From positions 1-64,000 of the forward strand of contig NZ_JSYN01000035.1 in NCBI RefSeq assembly GCF_000812965.1: 64,000 bases of DNA, given 5' to 3'. Positions 8,715 through 16,560 of this stretch are shown here, piece by piece. The notes below the pieces were generated by a model, which was not told the origin of the DNA, did not search any database, and was given only the letters and a program-made list of their open reading frames with translations. A program made the translations under genes and the position numbers. This DNA is from Pedobacter kyungheensis. GTDB lineage: Bacteria > Bacteroidota > Bacteroidia > Sphingobacteriales > Sphingobacteriaceae. Position 1 is the stretch's first letter, and every line of letters begins with the position of its first letter.

Positions 8715-8889
8715 TGTGTTTAAAAAGTTTTGGCACCATTCACGGCAGCATGAATTTCAAATGCATTGTAATAGCAAAAAATATAAACTTAAAATGGCGA
8801 TAAAATCGCTGATCTCTGCCATCCTCGTTATTCCAAAGGAATCATTTTGTGACAAACGAGGACGATTAAGGGTAGGCTGAATAAAAACA

Positions 8890-8916
8890 AAAGAGCGGCA
8901 CTCAAGTCCGCCCTTT
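8890..8916 (-). terminator. Terminator hairpin downstream of the leftward small-protein cluster
   Basis: AAAGAGCGG / CCGCCCTTT stem with one mismatch, with T-rich sequence on the leftward side. It follows the stop of the leftward gene at 8960. Confidence 0.5.
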
Positions 8917-8959
8917 TATGTAATTCCTATGATCTGATTTTATTTGTATTGAGTAAGAT

Positions 8960-9469
8960 TCAGGAGCCGTCACTTATTGAAATCAATCTATCCTGTTTAA
9001 TCTTCCATTTACCATTTTCCTTTTGTAAAAAATAAACCATACTGGATGAGCCCCCTCGAGGTGAATAGCCTAATTCCAATATTGAAATCGCTAAATTACC
9101 ATCGGCACTTATAATAACCGGTGCAAAGACCATTGTTTTTTTTACTTTTCCTTTGATTTTAAACCAGGGCTTACCAGCTGTGGATAGTGAATAGTTAGGA
9201 ACCACTGAGGTATCAACGCTATTTAAAAAGGTTTTCCATTCAGCCCTTTTCCAAATATTTGATGCCGATGTATCAATACCATCCGGATCTTTAAAATCAA
9301 AGTGCCTTATTATATTTTTTTTGGTGGTACCATAGACGGCGTATTTCCCTTCTGTTGATAAGTTTTGCTGTAATAGCTTGTGAATCTTATAAAGCTCAGC
9401 ATTATCTGTTTGTGCGTTGACCTGTAATCCTACAAAGGATAAGAACAGGAATATAATTAATAATCTCAT
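8960..9469 (-). CDS. Small exported protein, paralogue B, 169 aa
   Basis: Signal peptide MRLLIIFLFLSFVGLQVNAQ; the ATG at 9469 is preferred over a TTG two codons upstream. The mature ~150 residues contain KIHKLLQQNLS, FKDPDGIDTS, WKRAEWKTFLNS and a C-terminal beta-rich segment, SMVYFLQKENGKWKIKQDR, similar in style to small SnoaL/NTF2-like or immunity-like domains, though I cannot name the family. It is about 80% identical to the gene at 10549-11058, identical over the first ~40 residues and most different at the GYSPRGG/INTLGR stretch. Part of a leftward cluster bounded by tRNA-like tails. A periplasmic immunity or binding role is inference. Confidence 0.65.
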   Translation of the reverse strand: MRLLIIFLFLSFVGLQVNAQTDNAELYKIHKLLQQNLSTEGKYAVYGTTKKNIIRHFDFKDPDGIDTSASNIWKRAEWKTFLNSVDTSVVPNYSLSTAGKPWFKIKGKVKKTMVFAPVIISADGNLAISILELGYSPRGGSSSMVYFLQKENGKWKIKQDRLISISDGS

Positions 9470-9557
9470 TAGCAATCTTTTTTAATTGTTGATCCTGGTG
9501 AATGTTGGGTTTCTTTAAGTACATTGGATTCGATCCTTGATTTATTTGGCGCAAAAC
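9469..9557 (-). pseudogene. C-terminal fragment of the 135-aa membrane protein
   Basis: In the same relative place as the intact gene at 11058-11465, this encodes the same tail (NKSRIESNVLKETQHSPGST) with one substitution, then the shared stop overlapping the next start. The rest of the gene is absent; unrelated sequence begins at about 9558. It is a remnant left by duplication or recombination. Confidence 0.7.
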
Positions 9558-9654
9558 GGTAGGCTTTAGTCTCCATCAGCCCACCCCAGGCCAGATCCGT
9601 ACAGTATAATAAACTCAAGAGGCCTTCGCAGGTAAGCACAGGCTAGGTTAATAT

Positions 9655-10479
9655 TTATCTTAGCGCTATTTCTATGTTAAATATCTGTTTGTTTGAAAAC
9701 CTATATAGATTTTCAAACGTAAACAAGGTGAGCGCACTTTTGCTGCTCTCAATCCGGTAGATCATCTTCGCGACTGATAATTGTCCTTGCTGCTGAATAC
9801 CCAAAATGTGACCGTTGCCAGTCATCCTTTGTTCTTTCCTATTGAACTGCCAGCTAATATCTTTTAAATTAATTGTTTTATTAATGTTACTGATATTTGG
9901 CTTTTGAATATAGTTTTCAAACTGAGAGGCAATCTGTTTGCTACGTTTTTCGTAACTACCTGCCAGAAGTTCCATACTTGACAAATCGATAAAACTAAAC
10001 ACCCCCATTAGAAGCAGTTCCTTTTTAAGTACAAGGTTATACAAGCTATCATTGCTTATCTTTAAACGGACTTCTATCGCGTCATTCGGATCCACTATTT
10101 TGTAATTATATAAATTAAGTTCGCTGCTGTCATTTCTTAAGAAAAAAGAACTAGAGTTTTTTCTTAACAGCATTTTTCTATTCACAAGATAGATTTCTTG
10201 TGTTATGGGCGAAGCCAGGAAAGTTCCCGAAATATCTGACTGGTTAAAAATAGCTGCAATACTAAAATCATTCACCCATACCAGTTGTGCAAACGGGAGG
10301 GTATTCTTATAATTGATCACCAGAACAGAATCCTTTCGATTAAACCCGGCCTTAACTTCAAATTTTTCACCAAAGACTGTTGAACTCTGTGCAAATGAAC
10401 TATAGCCGCTAGCTAAAATTATAGCTATAGCGGCAATTAACCTATTTATTGTGGACATGAAAGTTTGCTCAATTTCCAT
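9655..10479 (-). CDS. Exported hypothetical protein, 274 aa
   Basis: Signal peptide with hydrophobic core INRLIAAIAIILASGYSSFA and cleavage near AQS. ATG at 10479 or at residue 8 (10458, MSTINRLIAAI) could start it; the second gives a more usual signal peptide. The mature protein is beta-rich with polar strands and no catalytic motif I recognise (KFEVKAGFNRKDSVLVINYKN resembles the opening of an immunoglobulin-like fold). It lies between the two copies of the duplicated 169-aa gene, all leftward. I see no family; function unknown. Confidence 0.6.
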   Translation of the reverse strand: MEIEQTFMSTINRLIAAIAIILASGYSSFAQSSTVFGEKFEVKAGFNRKDSVLVINYKNTLPFAQLVWVNDFSIAAIFNQSDISGTFLASPITQEIYLVNRKMLLRKNSSSFFLRNDSSELNLYNYKIVDPNDAIEVRLKISNDSLYNLVLKKELLLMGVFSFIDLSSMELLAGSYEKRSKQIASQFENYIQKPNISNINKTINLKDISWQFNRKEQRMTGNGHILGIQQQGQLSVAKMIYRIESSKSALTLFTFENLYRFSNKQIFNIEIALR

Positions 10480-10548
10480 TTTTTTTATAAGAACAAATAG
10501 TATAATAGGATTGGACTTTAAAATACATGTCGTTCAACAAAACTGTTT

Positions 10549-11058
10549 TTATGAGAAATCGGTAATTGAAATCAATCTATCCTGTTTGACCTTCCATTTA
10601 CCATTTTCCTTTTGTAAAAAATAAACCATACTGGATGAGGCTCTTCCAAGCGTATTGATTATTTTCAATATTGAAATCGCTAAATTACCATCGTTGCTTA
10701 TAATAACCGGTGCAAAGACCATTGTTTTTTTTGCTTTTGCTTTGATTTTAAACCATGGTTTACCAGCTGTGGATAGTGAATAGTTAGCAACCACTGAGGT
10801 ATCCACACTGTTTAGGAAGTTTTTCCACTCAGCCCTTTTCCAGATATTTGATGAAGAGGTATCAATACCATCCGGATCTTTAAAGTCAAAGTTTATCATC
10901 ACATTTTTTTTGGTGGCACCGTAAACGGCATATTTTCCTTCTGTTGATAAGTTTTGCTGCAATAGCTTGTGAATCTTATAAAGCTCAGCATTATCTGTTT
11001 GTGCGTTGACCTGTAATCCTACAAAGGATAAGAACAGGAATATAATTAATAATCTCAT
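10549..11058 (-). CDS. Small exported protein, paralogue A, 169 aa
   Basis: Same family as 8960-9469: identical signal peptide (MRLLIIFLFLSFVGLQVNAQ) and N-terminus, with differences concentrated in residues about 48-56 and 125-135. The ATG at 11058 overlaps the stop of the upstream membrane-protein gene by one base (TAATG), so the two are translationally coupled. The periplasmic location is supported by the signal peptide. Function unknown; a role as one of several variant immunity or binding proteins is possible because closely related copies sit in tandem. Confidence 0.65.
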   Translation of the reverse strand: MRLLIIFLFLSFVGLQVNAQTDNAELYKIHKLLQQNLSTEGKYAVYGATKKNVMINFDFKDPDGIDTSSSNIWKRAEWKNFLNSVDTSVVANYSLSTAGKPWFKIKAKAKKTMVFAPVIISNDGNLAISILKIINTLGRASSSMVYFLQKENGKWKVKQDRLISITDFS

Positions 11059-11465
11059 TAGCAATCTTTTTTAGTGGTTGATCCTGGTGAATGTTGGGTT
11101 TCTTTGAGTACATTGGATTCGATCCTTGATTTATTTGGCGCAGAACACATAGAAGTGCCCGCGTGATAACTATTTAGGCCTATAATATATAGTGGCCGGA
11201 TAAGCATATACAACAAACAAAGCAATACAGCTACATCCAAAGTATTAATGAATATACTTCTGCGGAAGGGTATTATTAAAGAATACATTATGGCCCCTAT
11301 AAGGAAACAGGTAAAATTAAAATAAGGGCTATGTAGTTGGCGGTTCTGAATATTTGTATCGCTGTTGAACCAAAATGAACATGAAAAACATAATAACAGT
11401 AAGGCTGCACAATACAGACCAGTGGATATCCCTAATAATTTTACTGAATTAAAATACATAAACAA
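11058..11465 (-). CDS. Small membrane protein, 135 aa
   Basis: Three hydrophobic segments: residues about 9-28 (LLGISTGLYCAALLLLCFSC), about 49-65 and about 75-95, followed by a polar tail of about 35 residues. No family recognised. It is first in the leftward cluster and its stop overlaps the start of the 169-aa exported protein. The polar tail is also present as a fragment at 9469-9557, evidence for a duplication that included this pair. Function unknown. Confidence 0.55.
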   Translation of the reverse strand: MFMYFNSVKLLGISTGLYCAALLLLCFSCSFWFNSDTNIQNRQLHSPYFNFTCFLIGAIMYSLIIPFRRSIFINTLDVAVLLCLLYMLIRPLYIIGLNSYHAGTSMCSAPNKSRIESNVLKETQHSPGSTTKKDC

Positions 11466-11669
11466 TTACACCTTCAATAAACCGGTTTAATTGCCTACGG
11501 GATATCCATATATAATGAATAGGCAAGAGTGGCGCAAATATATACATTTAAAAATATTTTTCATACTACTGCCATTGCTAATTACTTATATAGATTAAAA
11601 TCCTTTATGAAAAGGTCAATATATTACATAGATAGTTATGTTCCATAACAAACTGACGACATTCTTAAC

Positions 11670-11685
11670 CCCAGCGGGATCACAG
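11670..11685 (+). other. tRNA 3'-end-like tail, copy 3 (putative attachment site)
   Basis: CCCAGCGGGATCACAG, identical to 5187-5202 and one base from 8671-8686. It marks the right border between the accessory island and ordinary chromosome genes. Confidence 0.5.
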
Positions 11686-11699
11686 CTAAGGCAACAAAA

Positions 11700-11721
11700 A
11701 AAGCGCAGTAATCTGCGCTTT
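11700..11721. terminator. Bidirectional terminator
   Basis: AAAGCGCAG, TAAT, CTGCGCTTT with A-run before and T-run after. It serves the leftward two-component genes and possibly marks a former tRNA end on the + strand. Confidence 0.75.
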
Positions 11722-11744
11722 TGTTTTTTACTTCCAAATGCCCA

Positions 11745-12455
11745 TCACATCATTTTTTTATCAATAAAACTTAACAATTTATCTCTATAGCCTGCACTTA
11801 CCGGTAATTTGGTGTCGCCAATTAAAACATGATTATCAATAATCTTTTGCATAAAGTTTATATTCACAATATACGAATTGTGTATGCGCATAAAATTAAC
11901 CGGTAATTGCATTTCGAGCTGTTTCATGCGCTTATACACTAAAGAATGGCCTTCTGCAGCAACAATATTTACATATTCTTTATTGGCCTCAAAATACAAT
12001 ATTGATTCGTAATTAATTTTCACAACCTGTTTGCCAGACTTAACAAACATACAATCAGCTAAAACATCATGAGTATTAAAATCTACAGGCTGTTTTAGCA
12101 AGGCAAAATAATCCTGCACTTTCGTGGCTGCCTGGGCGAAACGCTTAAACGTAATCGGTTTCAGTAAATAATCAAGTCCGTTAAATTCGTATCCTTCCAG
12201 CGCATAAGCAGAATATGCTGTAGTATAAATAATAGGCTGGTTTTTAGGTAATACCGTAGCCAGCTCCATCCCCGACATTTCAGGCATCTCAATATCCATA
12301 AAAATCAGATCTACAGTTTCTTTACGCAGGTATTCCATTACTTCAAAAGCATCAAAACACTTCTGCTTTAACTGCAAAAAAGGTATTTTACTGATGTGAT
12401 CTTCCATCAATTTAACCGCATTGGGTTCATCATCAACAACAAGACAACTTATCAT
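11745..12455 (-). CDS. LytTR-family response regulator, 236 aa
   Basis: Receiver domain at residues 1-115 with acidic pocket VVDDE, the phospho-acceptor Asp54 in IFMDIEMPEM, and the conserved lysine in YLLKPI. Residues about 135-236 form a LytTR DNA-binding domain (FVKSGKQVVKINYESILYFEA, MRIHNSYIVN). It pairs with the sensor kinase, whose stop codon lies one base upstream of this start, so both are co-transcribed. The family binds direct repeats upstream of target genes; the divergent lipoprotein gene at 13712 is a candidate target, which is inference. Confidence 0.92.
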   Translation of the reverse strand: MISCLVVDDEPNAVKLMEDHISKIPFLQLKQKCFDAFEVMEYLRKETVDLIFMDIEMPEMSGMELATVLPKNQPIIYTTAYSAYALEGYEFNGLDYLLKPITFKRFAQAATKVQDYFALLKQPVDFNTHDVLADCMFVKSGKQVVKINYESILYFEANKEYVNIVAAEGHSLVYKRMKQLEMQLPVNFMRIHNSYIVNINFMQKIIDNHVLIGDTKLPVSAGYRDKLLSFIDKKMM

Positions 12456-12456
12456 T

Positions 12457-13479
12457 TTAACAGGGTATATTTAAATTAGCGGTAAAACAATTATCTTTTT
12501 CTGTAATAGCCAGATCAAATCGGTCAGCATACAATAACTGTAATCTGTTCCGCAGGTTTTGCAAACCTCCCCCAGCCTGTTTTTGTTTTTTTGCTGAAAC
12601 AATCTGGTTACGCACATTTACAGACAAATATTCAGTATGCCGGACTATATGTAAAACAAGTAAATTGCTGGGGTTACGCTTATCGATACCATGCTTAAAT
12701 ACATTTTCTACCAAAGGCATGATTAACATCGGAGAAACTTTCACCAGCTTGATATCGCCTTCTATCCGGAAGTCTAACTTCAGCGGGTGTCGTATCCGCA
12801 TTTTCTCCAGATCGATATAGTCGCTGATAAACTGAATTTCTATAGACAGCAACACTTCATTTTTAGGTGCTTCATCTACAAAATAGCGCATAATATTGGA
12901 TAATTTCTCTAATAATACCGCAGTTTCTGGCGATTGCTTTTGTGCCACATAGTAAATGTTATTAAGTGTATTGAACAGGAAATGAGGTTGAACTTGCGCT
13001 TTCAGCAAATCAAGTTCAACCTTTGTAGTATACTCTTTCAATAATTTCTGTTCCTTTCGCACTTTAAAATAATTTAAAGCAAAGCGAAAGAAGATACTAA
13101 AAATAAAATTTATTATACAGGAAACCGCAGTTGTTGCATACAACTGCAAACGAGGAATAGTATCAGGCTCATTAGGATAAAAAACGGCAAATGAATAAAT
13201 TCTGAACTCAACACGTGCAATACAAATAACAAACAATAAAACTAGTGCAAAAAAAACATACGTTACTTTTTTATTCTTCTCATAGAATAAGGGCATTAAT
13301 CCGTACACATTTGTGTAAACAATAATAATGATAGCTGAAACATTAACAATAGTTGCTATTACCGTCCATAAAAAATTATTAGTCTGCAAGTAAGAGACAA
13401 GAGTAAGAATCGTAATAACTATCCAAACAATCCAATGAAGTTGTCGGGAAGCAATATCCCACTTTAAAAACTTTATCAT
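12457..13479 (-). CDS. Sensor histidine kinase of the LytS/YehU type, 340 aa
   Basis: Four membrane helices in the first ~140 residues, then the His_kinase domain with PHFLFNTLNNIYYVAQ (phospho-acceptor His166 from this start) and a degenerate HATPase domain with PLVENVFKHG and GGGLQNLRNRL. ATG at 13479 (MIKFLKWD) is preferred; the frame can extend 12 codons to 13515. It signals to the LytTR regulator directly downstream. The ligand is not evident because there is no extracellular sensor domain. Confidence 0.9.
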   Translation of the reverse strand: MIKFLKWDIASRQLHWIVWIVITILTLVSYLQTNNFLWTVIATIVNVSAIIIIVYTNVYGLMPLFYEKNKKVTYVFFALVLLFVICIARVEFRIYSFAVFYPNEPDTIPRLQLYATTAVSCIINFIFSIFFRFALNYFKVRKEQKLLKEYTTKVELDLLKAQVQPHFLFNTLNNIYYVAQKQSPETAVLLEKLSNIMRYFVDEAPKNEVLLSIEIQFISDYIDLEKMRIRHPLKLDFRIEGDIKLVKVSPMLIMPLVENVFKHGIDKRNPSNLLVLHIVRHTEYLSVNVRNQIVSAKKQKQAGGGLQNLRNRLQLLYADRFDLAITEKDNCFTANLNIPC

Positions 13480-13711
13480 GCTTTCAAATATACCGGTTCC
13501 ATCACGCCATATCAATCAATTTCAATGAATTACATTGTTTATTCAACAGATAGGTTTGTTTAATATTATAAATAAGTTATTGAAAATGTAACACAAGGGG
13601 TTGAATAGTTTTTTTAAAAAAAGTTTATCCATACACATTTGTGATATAAAGCCACAATTGGCTGGCTTTAAAATGAGTAAACATTTTTTAATTATTTAAA
13701 TTTTTCTTGCT

Positions 13712-14188
13712 ATGAAACTTATTCAAACAAAATTGAACATTGGAATAATCCTCGCCATTCTTTTTACATTAACTTCCTGTAGTAAAAAAGATGATAACGT
13801 TGATGGAGGGAATATTGGCGACAAGGTAAAAAAAGCGAAATTTACCGTAACCGTAACCGGTGGCACCGCTAAAAACCTCAGTATCATGGTGGGCGGCGCA
13901 AATACCAGCGGTAGCACCAGTACCTGGAAAGTGAACGGTACTGTAATGAATGATGCAGTAGTAATGCTTGAATCTGGTGATTTTCCTGGCACTGCAGCCA
14001 AAACTTACACTTTCGAATTACAGCAGCCCGCCAATAACGTTTCGCTTAATATTAATGCCACATCAAATAACAGCTCTACTTACAAAATATACTACAAGAC
14101 CGAAATAAATGATGTTACAAAAGATGAGGCAACTGTAGATATTACTTCGGCCAAGACCTTTACAAAGCCCCTCCGCTATACAGAATAG
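13712..14188 (+). CDS. Small lipoprotein, 158 aa
   Basis: Signal peptide MKLIQTKLNIGIILAILFTL followed by TSCSKKDD, a clear lipoprotein site with the charged residues after Cys that favour surface or outer-membrane placement in Bacteroidota. The mature part is a single beta-rich domain (AKFTVTVTGGTAKNLSIMVGG) with Thr/Ser/Asn richness. It is divergent from the kinase/LytTR pair with a shared ~200-bp upstream region, so it may be regulated by that pair. No enzyme motif. Confidence 0.75.
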   Translation: MKLIQTKLNIGIILAILFTLTSCSKKDDNVDGGNIGDKVKKAKFTVTVTGGTAKNLSIMVGGANTSGSTSTWKVNGTVMNDAVVMLESGDFPGTAAKTYTFELQQPANNVSLNINATSNNSSTYKIYYKTEINDVTKDEATVDITSAKTFTKPLRYTE

Positions 14189-14212
14189 TGCCAACTTCCT
14201 GTATCAAAACTA

Positions 14213-14240
14213 CGCTACGGAAATTAATATTTCCGTAGCG
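14213..14240. terminator. Perfect inverted repeat after the lipoprotein gene
   Basis: CGCTACGGAAA / TTTCCGTAGCG, 11-bp stem with 6-nt loop. No strong T-run follows, so it may stabilise the mRNA end rather than terminate. Confidence 0.5.
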
Positions 14241-14432
14241 GCAATTTGGTGACACCAGAAGATTATTAGCCCTGTTTGATGCGCAAAACAGGGTTAAAAG
14301 TGGCGGTTAACAACTACCGGTATTGTAAAACAATCTCTAGAAACCTTATGGATGAGGGCAGATGACAAAGCCTAAGCTTAGATGTACTGCACAAAGAAAA
14401 ATTATTTGACCGGTTTTGAGCGAGTTAAACCT

Positions 14433-15629
14433 ATGAACTGCACAAGGAAATTATTACTGAAGTTTATTACAACCTGTATAATACTGATAAACTATCATAA
14501 TTTATCAGCTCAACTTGCAGCCAATGCCGCATTTAATATCGATAGTATTATTGAAAACAAAATGGCAAATACCGGAATGGTTGGTATTGGCGCTGCCATT
14601 ATAATAAATAAGAAATTAGTATGGCAGAAAGGTTACGGATACGCCAATCGGCTAAGTAAAATTCCGTTTACGCCCCAAACCATCATGAATATTGCATCAA
14701 TAAGTAAAGTAATTACAGGCGCTTGTTTAATGAAGGCCGTAGAACAGGGAAAATTAGATCTCGATACAGATATTAATGCTTATTTATCTTTCAAGATTGT
14801 AAACCCCTATTTTCCGCATGATAAAATTACCTTAAGAATGCTGGCCACGCATACATCCAGCCTTGCAGACCGTTATCCATTTTATACGGATAGCACGTAT
14901 TTCTATGGTAAGGATGCTCCTGAACCATTGAGCGAGTTCCTAAAAGCCTATTTTGTGCCAGGTGGAAAATACTATTCACAGGAAAATTTCCTGCATCACA
15001 AACCAGGTACCTATCGCGATTATGCCAATACCGGCGCAGCTCTGGCTGGTTATATAGTGGAATTGAAAACCGGGGAAAAATTAAATGTTTTTAGCCGGAA
15101 GTATATCTTTAAGCCACTTAAGATGGAAAATACCGGATGGTTTTTGGCAGAAATCGATACCAATAGCCATTCCAGATTATACAGCAAGCAAGGCGAACAC
15201 ATCAATCAAATCCCATTATACGGTACAACTACATACCCAGATGGCGGTACGCGTACCTCGGTAGCTGAACTCTCCAGGTTCTTTATTGCTTTACTAAATG
15301 AAGGGGCCTATAACGGAATAAGGATCTTAAAAAAGAAATCGGTAGCTGAAATGCTTCGCTTTCAGTTTACTCAAGCAAACAAACCCGAAAATGTAAATCC
15401 GGATAACCTTAACTCAGGTATTTTTTGGGCAACAAAAATGGGTGGCACCAGAATTGGACATAATGGGTCTGATCCTGGGGTAAGAACATTTATGCTCGCT
15501 GACTTAACTAAAGCAATTGGTATTATATTATTCGTTAATACCTCATTAGGTGAAAAAGAAGAAAGTATCTATTTTAATATCTACAACGAGCTTTATAGAT
15601 ATGCAAAGACCCGTGACACAGTCTATTGA
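14433..15629 (+). CDS. Serine hydrolase of the beta-lactamase/class C family, 398 aa
   Basis: Start taken at ATG 14433 (MNCTRKLLLKFITTCIILIN), which gives a signal peptide ending near LSAQ; the frame opens at 14382. The catalytic SxxK motif is SISK in IMNIASISKVITGACLM, the YxN motif is YAN in YRDYANTGAALAGY, and the third motif region is HNGSDPG. This family (PF00144) includes penicillin-binding-protein-like peptidases, esterases and D-aminopeptidases; substrate cannot be told from sequence. Exported to the periplasm. It stands alone. Confidence 0.88.
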   Translation: MNCTRKLLLKFITTCIILINYHNLSAQLAANAAFNIDSIIENKMANTGMVGIGAAIIINKKLVWQKGYGYANRLSKIPFTPQTIMNIASISKVITGACLMKAVEQGKLDLDTDINAYLSFKIVNPYFPHDKITLRMLATHTSSLADRYPFYTDSTYFYGKDAPEPLSEFLKAYFVPGGKYYSQENFLHHKPGTYRDYANTGAALAGYIVELKTGEKLNVFSRKYIFKPLKMENTGWFLAEIDTNSHSRLYSKQGEHINQIPLYGTTTYPDGGTRTSVAELSRFFIALLNEGAYNGIRILKKKSVAEMLRFQFTQANKPENVNPDNLNSGIFWATKMGGTRIGHNGSDPGVRTFMLADLTKAIGIILFVNTSLGEKEESIYFNIYNELYRYAKTRDTVY

Positions 15630-15639
15630 ATAGACCCGA

Positions 15640-15714
15640 CAAGCATAAAACTAACACCTGCAAGCATAAAACTAACGCCTGCAAGCATAGAACTAACGCC
15701 TACAAGCATAGAAC
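15640..15714. repeat. 21-bp tandem repeat, 3.6 copies
   Basis: Unit CAAGCATAAAACTAACGCCT plus one base, with copies starting at 15640, 15661, 15682 and 15703. Substitutions are few, so recent. Confidence 0.85.
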
Positions 15715-16560
15715 GGATCTGCTAAGGGATCACTCCTCGCCGTCACCCTGAACTTCTGCCACTCATATATCCGTCACCCTGAACTTCCGCCCGGCTGGTT
15801 GGACGGGTGTTTCAGGGTCTCTTCTTTACTGCATTAAACCATAGAGGGATACTTCGCTGCGCTCAGCATGACAATGCGGAATAAAGAATTCCCGCCTACG
15901 CGGAAATGACGGATCTGCTAAGGGATCACTCCTCGCCGTCACCCTGAACTTCCGCCACTCATATATCCGTCACCCTGAACTTGATTCAGGGTCTCTTATT
16001 GAGAAGTGCGAACTAAAGAGAGGTGCTGAAACAAGTTCAGCATGACGGCGAGGCGGATCTGCACCCTGCCCTCCGGCATAGGAGATGATGGCAGGAGAAG
16101 CTGTTGAAACTTATGCACAGCCCCACAATACCCCACGGAACCAAAACAGAGGCAAAAACGATTTTTCTTCGTTCCTAGCCGCTGTTGCCAATAAAGTTTC
16201 GACTAGCTTATCCAACATCAGATCCAAGCCTTGATTTTTTGTTACTTTTTCATCAAGGAAAAAGTAAGAGCCCCCGCGGCGGCGAGCGGAAGAAAGCCCG
16301 TGCACACGGCATAGATAGCGAAAGCATTACGATTCCCGCCTGCGCGGGAATGACGGATTTGCTAAGGGATTGGAAATACTCTTCTAAACAGATTGCTTCA
16401 GCTCGCACAACCCTGCTTCGCAATGACGAATCGCGGAAAACAAAAAACCTATAAGATCATTACAATCCTATAGGTTTCTTTGTGCTTTTTGGTTAAACAG
16501 ATTTGTCTGTGCAAATACCCAAAGCATTAAGATTGCTTCGTTCCTCGCAATGACGAATTA
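15715..16560. repeat. Gene-free region of dispersed palindromic intergenic repeats
   Basis: No gene accepted. It carries several copies of GTCACCCTGAACTT-type and CCCGCCTGCGCGGGAATGAC-type repeats, which recur at other intergenic sites in the window (23285, 27262). Two short ORFs (16111-16305 and 16185-16454) are made of repeat sequence. Confidence 0.75.

Larger units (their letters stand above)
8571..8867. repeat. Long direct repeat, copy 2, with tRNA-tail and terminator
   Basis: Matches 5087-5382, with only scattered differences from 8671 onward. With copy 1 it brackets the toxin-immunity-like gene pair, giving a 3.5-kb unit. The stretch from 8295 to 8570 holds no gene. Confidence 0.85.
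8960..9557. repeat. Duplicated segment, copy B (paired with 10549-11147)
   Basis: About 600 bp shared by two places: the 169-aa gene plus the last ~27 codons of the upstream membrane-protein gene. The copy at 10549-11147 is joined to the full membrane-protein gene, so copy B is the derived one. Confidence 0.8.

Noticed and set aside
16111..16454. Two short ORFs on opposite strands in the 15.7-16.5-kb gap
   Set aside because: Made of dispersed repeat sequence with no protein-like composition.
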